A DNA stretch of 64,000 nt, from positions 1 through 64,000 of the forward strand of contig PBYI01000017.1 in assembly GCA_002729525.1 (NCBI GenBank), in the 5' to 3' direction. Origin of the DNA: Nocardioides sp. (GTDB lineage: Bacteria > Actinomycetota > Actinomycetes > Propionibacteriales > Nocardioidaceae). The stretch's first letter is position 1, and each line of letters starts with the position of its first letter. Of the stretch, positions 54,325 through 62,808 are shown piece by piece. The translations under genes and the position numbers were made by a program. The notes below the pieces were generated by a model, which had not been told where the DNA came from, did no database searches, and worked only from the letters and a program-made list of their open reading frames with translations.

Positions 54325-54420
54325 CCTCCCTCCTGCGTCCTCGTCCCGGCGCCCGGTCGGACGTCGTGCCGATCACTTTAAAGCGTCAGAAGTGAACATA
54401 TCAACGGCTCTTTTTGGCTC

Positions 54421-54449
54421 TTGACGTCGTGATAGACGCCACTTAATGT
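54421..54449 (+). promoter_or_regulatory. Promoter of the sugar ABC operon
   Basis: TTGACG (54421-54426), 17 bases, TAATGT (54444-54449): near-consensus sigma70. The spacer region is unusually AT-rich. Inverted half-sites GAACAT (54394-54399) and ATGTTC (54446-54451) flank the -35, and the palindrome CTTTAAAG lies at 54376-54383; these are candidate operators for the divergent ROK repressor. Confidence 0.7.
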
Positions 54450-54477
54450 TCTCGCCAAGTCAAAAAGGAGGCCCAGC

Positions 54478-55482
54478 ATGTTCACGACCCGAACCCGCAT
54501 CGTCGCGGCGGTCATCGCCGTTCCCGCCCTCGCCCTCACCGCCTGCAGCAGTGACTCCGGTGACTCCGGCTCTGGCTCCGGCTCCGGCAGCGAGAACGTC
54601 GCCGCCGTGATCAAGGGCCTCGACAACCCCTTCTTCCAGGCGATGGAGGACGGCATCAACGCCGAGGCCGAGGCCGACGGGGTCTCCGTCGACGTGCAGG
54701 CCGCGCAGGACATCACCGACACCACCGGCCAGGCCGAGCGGCTCACCGCCCTCGCCCAGCAGGACTTCGGCTGCTTCGTCGTCAACCCGATCAGCGGCAA
54801 CAACCTGGTCCAGGGTCTCGCCTCGGTCGACGTGCCGATCGTCAACATCGACCAGCCGCTCGACACCGACGCCGCGGACGCCGCGGGCGTCTCTGCCGAC
54901 ACCTACATCGGCACCGACAACGTGTCCGCGGGCGAGGTCGCAGGCCAGCAGATGGTCGACCTCGTCGGCAGCGGCACCGTCGGCCTCATCGGCGGCATCG
55001 CCGGCAACATCACCTCCGAGGACCGGCTCACCGGCTTCGAGAACGCCGCCGGGGACAGCCTCGACCTGCTGCCCGTCGTCTCCGCCGACTGGAACCGCCA
55101 GCAGGCGCTGACCGCGGCCACCGACCTGATGACGGCCAACCCCGACCTGGTCGGCATCTTCACCGCCAACGACGACATGGCCCTGGGCGCCGCCCGCGCC
55201 GTCGCCGACGCCGGCAAGTCCGACGACATCGCGGTGATCGGCCTCGACGGCAACGAGGAGGCCCTCCAGGCCGTGGCCGACGGCACGCTCGCCGCCACCG
55301 TCGCGCAGTACCCCTACGCGATCGGTCAGCTCGGCATGCAGGCCTGCTCGGCCCTGATGGCCGGTGACGACGTCCCCGAGAGCATCGAGGCGCCGGTCGC
55401 GCTCATCACGCCGGACAACGCCGAGGACGCTCTCGGCGCCTTCCCGGAGCCGTTCGAGGACTTCGAGAACCCGCTCGACTGA
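54478..55482 (+). CDS. Sugar ABC transporter substrate-binding lipoprotein
   Basis: A 334-residue periplasmic-binding-protein type I lipoprotein (RbsB/FrcB-like). Lipobox LALTAC with Cys23, a Gly/Ser-rich linker (GSGSGSGSEN), then VAAVIKGLDNPFFQAMEDGI, VNPISGNNLV, SADWNRQQALTA and FTANDDMALGAARAVADAG typical of pentose/hexose-binding members. It delivers a monosaccharide to the permease. ATG at 54478 with AAGGAGG six bases upstream, the best ribosome site in the window, fits high expression. A 13-bp stem-loop separates it from the permease gene. Confidence 0.93.
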   Translation: MFTTRTRIVAAVIAVPALALTACSSDSGDSGSGSGSGSENVAAVIKGLDNPFFQAMEDGINAEAEADGVSVDVQAAQDITDTTGQAERLTALAQQDFGCFVVNPISGNNLVQGLASVDVPIVNIDQPLDTDAADAAGVSADTYIGTDNVSAGEVAGQQMVDLVGSGTVGLIGGIAGNITSEDRLTGFENAAGDSLDLLPVVSADWNRQQALTAATDLMTANPDLVGIFTANDDMALGAARAVADAGKSDDIAVIGLDGNEEALQAVADGTLAATVAQYPYAIGQLGMQACSALMAGDDVPESIEAPVALITPDNAEDALGAFPEPFEDFENPLD

Positions 55483-55527
55483 TCCCCGTCCGGTCCCCGG
55501 ACCACCGACCCCGCGAGGGGACGGAGA

Positions 55528-55564
55528 CCGCGGACCGGGGTGGCGATCCCGCCCCGGTCCGCGG
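55528..55564 (+). terminator. Stem-loop between binding protein and permease genes
   Basis: CCGCGGACCGGGG (55528-55540) pairs perfectly with CCCCGGTCCGCGG (55552-55564) around an 11-base loop. Placed 46 bases after the binding-protein stop inside the operon, it is likely a partial terminator or RNA-stabilising hairpin that raises binding protein over permease. Confidence 0.65.
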
Positions 55565-55725
55565 GTGGGGACCGGTGGACGGCCCCACGACGCCCGCCGC
55601 TCCTCCGCGTCCGCCCTTCTCCGGCCCGCAGCCCCGCGCTGCACCCTGCGTACAGATGTCGCAGACCAGCACCACCCGACCTCCGTCCCACCCGATCCCA
55701 GCTCCCCGCGCTTGAAGGAGTGCCC

Positions 55726-56727
55726 ATGACCTCCGTGACGCAGGAGGCGCCGTCCACCGACGACGCCCCGCCCCCGATGCCCGCCGACAGCTGGCGCACG
55801 CGGCTCCGTGACCCGGGGTCGTGGGCCGAGTGGGCGGCGCCCGTCGGCTTCGTGGTGATGGTCCTGATCTTCCAGGCCCTCAACACCACGTTCCTCAGCC
55901 TCGGCAACGTCGAGGCGATGCTGGCCGCATCGGCCATCCTGATCGTGCTCGCGGTCGGCCAGACCTTCGCGGTGTCCACCGGCGGCATCGACCTGTCTGT
56001 CGCGTCGAACATGACCTTCTCGGCGATCATCTTCGGCACCGTCTTCGGCTCCGGCGCCCCGGTCGGCTTCGCCTTCCTCGGCGCACTCGTCGCCGGTACG
56101 GCGTTCGGCCTGCTGCAGGGCGTCCTCATCGGCCGCGGCAAGATCACCGACTTCATCGTCACCCTCGGAGGCTTCTCGGTCGCCTCGGGCCTCGCGCTCG
56201 TCGTGTCCGACGGCCAGCCGACCACCGTCATCGACCGCTTCGTGCTGGAGTTCGCGACCGGCTCGGTCTGGATCATCGGCTACCCGGTGATCGTGGCCTT
56301 CCTCGTCGCCGCCGTCGCGCACGTGCTGCTGTTCCACACCAAGTTCGGCACCCACGTGCTCGCCGCGGGCGGCTCGGAGGAGGCCGCCACCGCGACCGGC
56401 ATCAGCGTCGCCCGCGTCAAGACGGCCGTCCACACGATCTCCGGCGTCTGCGCCGGCATCGCCGGCGCCATGCTCGTCGCCCGGATCGGTGCCGCCGAGC
56501 CCGCGGCCAACACCCAGTTCCTGCTCAACTGCGTCGCCGCGGTCGTGCTCGGCGGTGTCGCCCTCGTCGGCGGCCGCGCCACGATCATCGGTCCGCTGTT
56601 CGGCGCGCTGCTGCTCACCGGACTCACCAACGGCCTCACGCTCGTCGGGGTCTCGCAGTACTACCAGCCCGTCGCCGTCGGCTGCGTCGTCGTGGCCGCC
56701 GCCTTCCTCTCGAGGTACCAGAAGTGA
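55726..56727 (+). CDS. Sugar ABC transporter permease
   Basis: A 333-residue permease of the BPD_transp_2 family (RbsC/FrcC-like), with about nine to ten helices, the GGIDLSVASNMTFSA motif and the family repeat GGVALVGGRATIIGPLFGALLL. It forms the channel with the ATPase that follows. ATG at 55726 with GAAGGAG five bases upstream. It overlaps the ATPase gene by four bases. Confidence 0.93.
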   Translation: MTSVTQEAPSTDDAPPPMPADSWRTRLRDPGSWAEWAAPVGFVVMVLIFQALNTTFLSLGNVEAMLAASAILIVLAVGQTFAVSTGGIDLSVASNMTFSAIIFGTVFGSGAPVGFAFLGALVAGTAFGLLQGVLIGRGKITDFIVTLGGFSVASGLALVVSDGQPTTVIDRFVLEFATGSVWIIGYPVIVAFLVAAVAHVLLFHTKFGTHVLAAGGSEEAATATGISVARVKTAVHTISGVCAGIAGAMLVARIGAAEPAANTQFLLNCVAAVVLGGVALVGGRATIIGPLFGALLLTGLTNGLTLVGVSQYYQPVAVGCVVVAAAFLSRYQK

Positions 56728-57512
56728 CCCAGCAGACCCAGACCCCCGGCACCAGCGCCTCCGGCGCGGACGACGTCCTGGTCCGCGTCTCGAACCTCTC
56801 GCTGTCCTTCGGCAACGTCCGCGCGCTGCGCGACGTCGACGTCACCCTGCGGCGCGGTGAGATCACCGCGATCGTCGGCGACAACGGCGCCGGCAAGTCG
56901 ACGCTGGTGCGCTGCATCTCCGGCGTGCACACCGCCGACGAGGGCACCATCGAGATCGACGGTGAGAAGGTCGCGTTCAAGACGCCCGAGGAGGCGCGCA
57001 AGGCCGGCATCGAGACCGTCCACCAGAACCTCGCGCTCGTCGAGGACCTCACCGTGTGGCAGAACCTCTTCCTCAACCGCGAGATCACCCGCGGGTTCGG
57101 CCCGCTGCGCGTGCTCGACCGCGGCCGGATGAAGCGCGCCGCCGAGGAGATGGTCTCCAGCCTCTCGGTCAACGTGCCCGCCGTGACCTCGAAGGTCCGC
57201 CGCCTCTCCGGCGGTCAGCGCCAGGCCGTCTCGATCTGCCGCGCCGCCGGGTTCTCCGACGGCCTGGTGATCATGGACGAGCCGACCGCCGCGCTCGGCG
57301 TCCAGGAGACCGCCCGCGTCGAGGAGCTCATCCAGCGCCTGCGCGCCGACGGTCACGCCGTGCTGCTCATCAGCCACAACTTCGACCAGGTCATGCGCCT
57401 GTCCGACCAGGTGTGGGTCATGCGCGCCGGCCGCTGCGTCGCGGGTCGTCGTACGGCGGCGACCACCGGCGAGGAGATCGTCGCCCTCATCACCGGGGCC
57501 CAGGCCGCCTGA
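56724..57512 (+). CDS. Sugar ABC transporter ATPase, single-domain (FrcA-like)
   Basis: A 262-residue ABC ATPase. Walker A GDNGAGKST, Q-loop VHQNLAL, signature LSGGQRQAVSICRA, Walker B LVIMDEPTAALGV and switch His in ISHNF. Unlike RbsA or XylG, which have two ATPase domains, it has one, as in FrcA of the rhizobial fructose system. The GTG overlaps the permease stop (GTGA). Confidence 0.94.
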   Translation: MTQQTQTPGTSASGADDVLVRVSNLSLSFGNVRALRDVDVTLRRGEITAIVGDNGAGKSTLVRCISGVHTADEGTIEIDGEKVAFKTPEEARKAGIETVHQNLALVEDLTVWQNLFLNREITRGFGPLRVLDRGRMKRAAEEMVSSLSVNVPAVTSKVRRLSGGQRQAVSICRAAGFSDGLVIMDEPTAALGVQETARVEELIQRLRADGHAVLLISHNFDQVMRLSDQVWVMRAGRCVAGRRTAATTGEEIVALITGAQAA

Positions 57513-57568
57513 CCGCGCCCAGCCCCCACCGTCCCCACCGTCCACCTCGCACCCTGAGGAGTCCCGTC

Positions 57569-58450
57569 ATGCCCACCGCGACCTCCAGCCCCCTCGGCGT
57601 CCACGCCCTCGTCTGGGTCGGCGACACCGCCCCCGACTCGGTCCGCACCGCCGTCGAGAAGACCGCCAAGGCAGGCTTCGACCTGCTCGAGCTGAGCCTC
57701 CACGACCTCGACAACCTCGACGTCCCCGGCACCAGGGCGCTGCTCGAGCAGCACGGCATCCAGGTCGCCTGCTCCCGGGGCCTCGCCTTCGACGCCGACG
57801 TCAGCAGCGAGGACCTCGAGGTCGTCGCCCGCGGCGAGAAGCTGCTGCACGAGTCGCTCGAGGTCGTCACCGGCCTCGGCGGCACCCACCTGACCGGTGC
57901 CCTCTACTCGGCGCTCGGCAAGTACGGCGCCCCGCTCAGCGACGCCGGTCGCGCCAACGTCGTCCGGGTGCTCCAGGACCTCGCCAAGGAGGCCGCCGCC
58001 CGCGGCGTCACCCTCGGCCTGGAGGTCTGCAACCGCTACGAGACCAACGTCGTCAACACCGCCCGCGACGCGCTGCGCCTGGCCGACGACATCGGCGCCG
58101 ACAACGTGGTCGTCCACCTGGACACGTACCACATGAACATCGAGGAGGACGACCTCGTGCGGCCCGTCCTCGAGGTCGGCGACCGCCTCGGCTACGTGCA
58201 CATCGGCGAGAACCACCGCGGCTACCTCGGCTCGGGCCACCTCGACCTCACCGGCTTCTTCCACGCGCTGGCCGACATCGACTTCACCGGCCCGATCACC
58301 TTCGAGTCGTTCAGCTCCGCGGTCGTGCACCGCACGCTGTCGAACGACCTCGCGGTGTGGCGCAACCTGTGGGACGACGGCGAGGACCTCGCGACCCACG
58401 CGGCGTCGTACATGCGCAACGGGCTGGCCGCGGCCGCCCGCCGCTCGTGA
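57569..58450 (+). CDS. Sugar-phosphate isomerase/epimerase-like (DTE/DPE type) enzyme
   Basis: A 293-residue TIM barrel of the AP-endonuclease-2/xylose-isomerase-like family. The metal ligands of D-tagatose 3-epimerase-type enzymes can be placed in LEVCNRYETN (Glu), HLDTYHMNIEE (Asp), YVHIGENHRG (His) and TFESFSS (Glu). Such enzymes interconvert ketohexoses such as fructose, allulose and tagatose. In an operon with a sugar importer and a kinase it probably converts the imported sugar. ATG at 57569 with GAGGA upstream; GTGA overlap with the kinase. Confidence 0.88.
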   Translation: MPTATSSPLGVHALVWVGDTAPDSVRTAVEKTAKAGFDLLELSLHDLDNLDVPGTRALLEQHGIQVACSRGLAFDADVSSEDLEVVARGEKLLHESLEVVTGLGGTHLTGALYSALGKYGAPLSDAGRANVVRVLQDLAKEAAARGVTLGLEVCNRYETNVVNTARDALRLADDIGADNVVVHLDTYHMNIEEDDLVRPVLEVGDRLGYVHIGENHRGYLGSGHLDLTGFFHALADIDFTGPITFESFSSAVVHRTLSNDLAVWRNLWDDGEDLATHAASYMRNGLAAAARRS

Positions 58451-59199
58451 CCGCCTCCTCGGGGGCGTCCACGACCGCGGCCGTGGACCCGACGGGGGTC
58501 GAGGCCGGAGTAGTGTCCCGGCCGGTGGACGACGTGACCTTCGAGGACCTGCTCGTGCGCGCCCGCGAGATCGCAGCGCGCCCGGGCCGGCACGTCCTGG
58601 GGGTGTGCGGCACGCCGGGCGCCGGCAAGACGACGCTCGCGGTGCAGCTCGCCCGGGCGCTGGCCGCAGGCCCGGTGCCGCCGGGCTGCGACGAGGGCTG
58701 GGTCGCGCACGTCCCGATGGACGGCTACCACCTCGCCGACGTCGAGCTCGAGCGCGTCGGGCGCCGTGACGCCAAGGGCGCCCCGGACACCTTCGACTCC
58801 GACGGTTTCGCAGCCCTGCTGGAGCGCTGGCACGCCGCACTGCCCGGCGAGGTCGTCTACGCGCCGATGTTCGAGCGCGACATCGAGCAGCCGATCGCCG
58901 GCGCCATCCCGGTGCGCTCCGACGTACGGCTCGTGGTCACCGAGGGCAACTACCTGCTCCTCGACGGTCCCGGCTGGGAGCGCGCCCGCGGCTCGATGGA
59001 CGAGGTGTGGTTCTGCGACGTGCCCGACGACGAGCGCCGCGAGCGCCTCGTCGAGCGGCACGTGCGCTTCGGCAAGACGCCGCAGGAGGCGGCCGACTGG
59101 GTGCGCTCGGTCGACGAGCCGAACGCCCGGATGGTGCTCGCCACCGCGGTGCGCGCCGACCTGATGGTCCCCGTCGCCGTCGTACCGCCCCTCGCCTGA
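58447..59199 (+). CDS. P-loop kinase of the FrcK/uridine-kinase-like family
   Basis: A 250-residue P-loop kinase. GVCGTPGAGKTT is Walker A; PMDGYHLADVELERVGRRDA and KGAPDTFDSDGF are the phosphoribulokinase/uridine-kinase-like substrate motifs. This group (YggC, FrcK) is found with sugar transporters and may phosphorylate the imported sugar or a nucleoside. The GTG at 58447 overlaps the epimerase stop. A later GTG at 58525 sits eight bases after TAGTGT (58511) and would drop 26 unconserved residues; it is a real alternative. Confidence 0.85.
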   Translation: MTASSGASTTAAVDPTGVEAGVVSRPVDDVTFEDLLVRAREIAARPGRHVLGVCGTPGAGKTTLAVQLARALAAGPVPPGCDEGWVAHVPMDGYHLADVELERVGRRDAKGAPDTFDSDGFAALLERWHAALPGEVVYAPMFERDIEQPIAGAIPVRSDVRLVVTEGNYLLLDGPGWERARGSMDEVWFCDVPDDERRERLVERHVRFGKTPQEAADWVRSVDEPNARMVLATAVRADLMVPVAVVPPLA

Positions 59200-59209
59200 C
59201 CCTGCTGAG

Positions 59210-59241
59210 ATCGACCCGGCGCAAACGTGCGCCGGGTCGAT
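59210..59241. terminator. Bidirectional terminator after the sugar operon
   Basis: ATCGACCCGGCGCA pairs perfectly with TGCGCCGGGTCGAT (14 bp) around an AACG loop, followed by GTCATTT. It lies between the convergent kinase and lipoate ligase genes. Confidence 0.85.
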
Positions 59242-59254
59242 GTCATTTCGTGCG

Positions 59255-60307
59255 TCAGGGGACGCGGTGGAGCCAGGCGTCGTCGACGTACTTCGTCGTC
59301 GCGAGGTCGTCGGCCTCCGCGCGGGTGGCGTCGTCGAGCGGCGTGCGGCCCAGTCCGTACGACGACTCGAAGTGCTTCAGCATCGCCTCCAGCACCTCCT
59401 CGCGCGACAGGCCGGTCTGGCTGCGGATCGGGTCGACCCGCTTGCCCGACGACGTGTGGCCCTTGTCGGAGAGCTTCTCCCGGCCGATGCGCAGCACGTC
59501 GACCATCGCGTCGGCGTCCATGTCGTAGCTCATCGTCACGTGGTGCAGCACCGCCCCGCCGGCACGCTTCTGCGCGGCGCCGCCGATCTTCCCGGCGGGC
59601 GAGGTGATGTCGTTGACCGGCACGTACGTCGCCTCCACGCCGAGCGCGCGCAGCGCGCGGAGCACCCAGGCGTCGAGGTAGGCGTAGGAGTCGACGAAGC
59701 TCATCCCGGCGACCAGCGTCTCGGGCACGTAGAGCGAGTACGTGATCGTGTTGCCCGGCTCGACGAACATCGCGCCGCCGCCGGAGATCCGTCGTACGAC
59801 GGTCGCGTCGCGGCGGGCGGCCGCCTCCAGGTCGACCTCGTTGGAGACCGACTGGAACGACCCGATGATGACGGCGTTCGAGGCCCACTCCCAGACCCGC
59901 AGCGTCGGTCCGCGCTCGCCGGCGGCGACCTGGCGCAGCAGCACCTCGTCGAGCGCCATCTGGGCGGGCGGGTGAAGCGGGCCGGCGTCGAGCAGGGTGA
60001 AGTCGTGGTCGTGCCACGCGGTGCTCCGCCCCAGCGCCCGCAGCACCGCCATGCCGACGGCGTGGGCGTCGAACCCGACCAGCACCGCGTCGCCCGCGGC
60101 CTCGTCGACGGCCGCGGCGATCTCGTTCAGCGGGGCGTCCGTGCGCAAGCCGACGAGCGCGGCGGTCATCGCGCCGAGCGCCTCGTCGGGCTCGAGGAAG
60201 AAGTCGCCCGAGATCGTCGCGGCGGCGACCACGTCGTCGCGGACGTCGAGGTCGACGACGACCAGCTTGCCGTGGGTGACCTTGAACTCTCCGTGGTGCG
60301 TGCTCAC
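59255..60307 (-). CDS. Lipoate-protein ligase with N-terminal accessory domain
   Basis: A 350-residue ligase that attaches lipoate to lipoyl domains of 2-oxoacid dehydrogenases. An accessory domain of about 85 residues is at the N-terminus (FKVTHGKLVVVDLDVRDD); in E. coli LplA the equivalent is C-terminal. The catalytic domain has the RRISGGGAMF lipoyl-AMP motif, the TSPAGKIGGAAQKR Lys and VLHHVTMSYDMD. GTG at 60307 with a weak ribosome site. It lies downstream of the DUF2254 gene, separated by a 9-bp tandem repeat. Confidence 0.88.
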   Translation of the reverse strand: MSTHHGEFKVTHGKLVVVDLDVRDDVVAAATISGDFFLEPDEALGAMTAALVGLRTDAPLNEIAAAVDEAAGDAVLVGFDAHAVGMAVLRALGRSTAWHDHDFTLLDAGPLHPPAQMALDEVLLRQVAAGERGPTLRVWEWASNAVIIGSFQSVSNEVDLEAAARRDATVVRRISGGGAMFVEPGNTITYSLYVPETLVAGMSFVDSYAYLDAWVLRALRALGVEATYVPVNDITSPAGKIGGAAQKRAGGAVLHHVTMSYDMDADAMVDVLRIGREKLSDKGHTSSGKRVDPIRSQTGLSREEVLEAMLKHFESSYGLGRTPLDDATRAEADDLATTKYVDDAWLHRVP

Positions 60308-60345
60308 CCCGGGTGAACGCCGTGGGGTCGGAGCGGTGTTCCGTG

Positions 60346-60372
60346 ACGTCGGGTACGTCGGGTACGTCGGGT
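60346..60372. repeat. 9-bp tandem repeat upstream of the lipoate ligase
   Basis: Three perfect copies of ACGTCGGGT in the 69-base gap between the DUF2254 stop and the ligase start. It could be regulatory spacing or a slippage product; no binding protein is suggested. Confidence 0.75.
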
Positions 60373-60376
60373 GCCC

Positions 60377-61660
60377 TCAGTCCGCGAGGACGGCGGCGCG
60401 CTTGGCAGCCACGGCACCGGCCCGGTCGCCGGAGGTGACGGTCGCGAGGTCCTCGAGCATCGCGTCGAGCCGGCGGGGCACCTGGAGGCTGCCGCGGCCG
60501 TAGTGGGCGATCTCGTCGACGGCGAGGTCGAGGTGGTCGCCGAAGGAGCGCTCCCGGGTGACGACGCGCGGCACGTCGTCCTCGTCGAGAGTGACGGGGT
60601 GGACGTCCGGCAGCACCGCGATCCGGCGTAGGAGGTCGTGGAGCCGGTCGATCGCCTGCACCGCGGTCGTCGGGTCGTTGACACCGGGGGAGAGGGCGCG
60701 CTCGGCGATGTCGACGAGCCGGCGGAATCCGAAGGAGAGGTCCTGCTGCATGCTGCGCTCGGTCGACAGCACGACGCCCCCGGCGACCAGGGCGGCCCAG
60801 TTGACGTCGGCCGGCGCAGCCGCGCCGGGCAGCCGTACGACGGCCAGCGGGGCGCCCTCGGCCACGAACGTGCCGAGCGGGTGCAGGAGCTCGACGCGGG
60901 CGTCGTGCCGCGCTGCTGCAGCGCAGAGCCGGCCGCGGTCGACGAGGTCGAGGTAGCCCGAGCGGTCGGCGACGACCACGTGCTGACCGGGCAGGTCGGG
61001 CAGCTCCGGCGCGGTGGTGGGCAGGCCGTCCTCGTGGCCGAGGCCGGACTCGATGATGCGGCGGCACTCGTCGGAGACCCGGCCGATCACTGACTCGACC
61101 GCGATCGAGGAGGTGATGTGGTGGATGAAGGCCAGGAACATCCCGACCGCCGCCACGACCAGCACGAACGCCACGGTCACCGCGAGCTGGGGCACTGCGA
61201 CCGAGGTGATGTCGTTGCTGCCACGCACCGCCCGCAGCACGCTGAGGGAGTAGAGGAAGCTCGCGGCGAAGACGCCGAGGGTGTTCTGGGTGACCCGGTC
61301 GTCGAGGAACGACCGGAGCACGCGCGGGGTGAACTGGCTGCTGGCGAGCTGGAGCACCACGATCGTGATCGAGAAGACCAGGCCGGTCACCGAGATCATG
61401 GCGCCGGCGATCGTCGACAGCACCGCGCGGGCGCCGTCCGGGCCGCTGGCGACCGCGATCGGGATCGACCCGACGCTCTGCTCGACCTTCGGCAGCACCA
61501 GGCCGGCCACCACCGCGGCGACGCACCACAGCCCGGGCACCACCCAGAACGGCAGGAACGCCGCGCGCCACCAGCGCCGCAGCCGACCGACGCTCACGAT
61601 CTCCGGCGACGGGGCGGTCAGGGGGACCGGGCCGTTACCCGCCCGTGACGTCGTACTCAC
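60377..61660 (-). CDS. DUF2254 predicted membrane protein
   Basis: A 427-residue protein with four helices in the first 190 residues and a soluble C-terminal half. TGLVFSITIVVLQLASSQFT, SFLYSLSVLRAVR and QQDLSFGFRRLVDIAERALS with SPGVNDPTTAV are the DUF2254 hallmarks. The family is widespread in bacteria and its function is unknown. GTG at 61660. It is divergent from the LuxR gene across 80 bases. Confidence 0.9.
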   Translation of the reverse strand: MSTTSRAGNGPVPLTAPSPEIVSVGRLRRWWRAAFLPFWVVPGLWCVAAVVAGLVLPKVEQSVGSIPIAVASGPDGARAVLSTIAGAMISVTGLVFSITIVVLQLASSQFTPRVLRSFLDDRVTQNTLGVFAASFLYSLSVLRAVRGSNDITSVAVPQLAVTVAFVLVVAAVGMFLAFIHHITSSIAVESVIGRVSDECRRIIESGLGHEDGLPTTAPELPDLPGQHVVVADRSGYLDLVDRGRLCAAAARHDARVELLHPLGTFVAEGAPLAVVRLPGAAAPADVNWAALVAGGVVLSTERSMQQDLSFGFRRLVDIAERALSPGVNDPTTAVQAIDRLHDLLRRIAVLPDVHPVTLDEDDVPRVVTRERSFGDHLDLAVDEIAHYGRGSLQVPRRLDAMLEDLATVTSGDRAGAVAAKRAAVLAD

Positions 61661-61726
61661 GCCGCCGACTACACCACGCTGACCTGCCCGGACGGCACAC
61701 CCGACGCGTGGTGGGCGCCGAGCCGC

Positions 61727-61732
61727 TAGCGT
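61727..61732 (+). promoter_or_regulatory. -10 box for a leaderless LuxR transcript
   Basis: TAGCGT at 61727-61732, eight bases before the ATG at 61741. It supports that ATG over upstream in-frame codons. Confidence 0.4.
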
Positions 61733-61740
61733 CGCGGACC

Positions 61741-62793
61741 ATGACGGTCCCCGCCCGTCCCGCGAGCGTCGAGGCGCGGGTCCTCGCCGCGCTGGAGGGC
61801 GTCGACGTCGAGGGCGGCATCGAGGAGTTCGCCGAGTCGGTGTGCCGGCAGGTCGCCGGGCTGCTGCCGGACGTCGCGTGGGTGTCGTACAACGAGACGA
61901 GCCTGGTCAGCAAGCGCACCGCGGCCGCGGCCTGGCCGCCCGACCGGGTGCCCGACCCGACCACCATCACCGAGGTGGTCGCCGGCTCCGCCCGGCAGAA
62001 CCCGCTCGTGCAGCGCCTCGCCGCCGAGCCCGACTCGCCGGTGGTGACCTGGGCGGAGCTGGCCGACGAGCGGTTCTGGCGCTCGCGCCTCTACCGGCAC
62101 GTCTACGCCCCGCGCGGGGTGCGGCACCAGGCGGTGTTCGGCCTGCCCGGTGACCCGGGCGTGGTGACCGGGGTGGCGGCCAATCGGTGCGAGCGGCCGT
62201 TCGACGAGGAGGACGTCGCGTTGCTCGACCGGCTGCGGCCGCACCTGGTGACGCTGCACCGGGTCGTCGCCGACCGGGAGCGGGCCCGCGCCATCGCCGG
62301 TGGCCGCGGCCAGTGGGAGGACGTGCTGCTGTCCGACGACGGGACGGTGCTCGACGCCACCGTCGCAGCGGCGACGCTGGGGGAGGAGGTCGGCATGTCG
62401 CTGGCCGTCGGTGCCTCGGTGCGTACGGCGCCGACCTGGCAGCGGCTCGCCGCGCGGGCGGACCGCTCGATCCACCGGCTGGCCCCGGTCGTCGTCCCGC
62501 ACCACGAGCGCACGGTCGACCTGGTGGCGCTGCTGCGACCCGCGGGTCCGCACCTGCTGCGCCTGCGCCGTCGTACGACGCCCGCGGCCGGCGAGCTGGG
62601 CGACCTCGGCCTGACCGTGCGCCAGGCCGAGGTCGCCGCCCTCGTCGCCGCCGGTGCCGACAACGTCGAGATCGCTGCCGACCTCTGCATCACCGTCGCG
62701 ACCGTTCGCAAGCACCTCGAGGTCGTCTACAGCCGCCTCGGCGTGACCAGCCGGGCGGGCGCCGTCGCGGAGATCGCGCGGCGTACGCGGTGA
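61741..62793 (+). CDS. LuxR-family transcriptional regulator
   Basis: A 350-residue regulator: a GAF-like N-terminal half (AWVSYNETSL then YAPRGVRHQAVFGLPG) and a C-terminal LuxR HTH (LGLTVRQAEVAALVAAGADN then TVATVRKHLEVVYSRLGVTS). It has no receiver domain, so it is ligand- rather than phosphorylation-controlled. Targets unknown; it ends 15 bases before the convergent CHAP hydrolase gene. Confidence 0.88.
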   Translation: MTVPARPASVEARVLAALEGVDVEGGIEEFAESVCRQVAGLLPDVAWVSYNETSLVSKRTAAAAWPPDRVPDPTTITEVVAGSARQNPLVQRLAAEPDSPVVTWAELADERFWRSRLYRHVYAPRGVRHQAVFGLPGDPGVVTGVAANRCERPFDEEDVALLDRLRPHLVTLHRVVADRERARAIAGGRGQWEDVLLSDDGTVLDATVAAATLGEEVGMSLAVGASVRTAPTWQRLAARADRSIHRLAPVVVPHHERTVDLVALLRPAGPHLLRLRRRTTPAAGELGDLGLTVRQAEVAALVAAGADNVEIAADLCITVATVRKHLEVVYSRLGVTSRAGAVAEIARRTR

Positions 62794-62808
62794 GCTGGTG
62801 GCGGGGGA

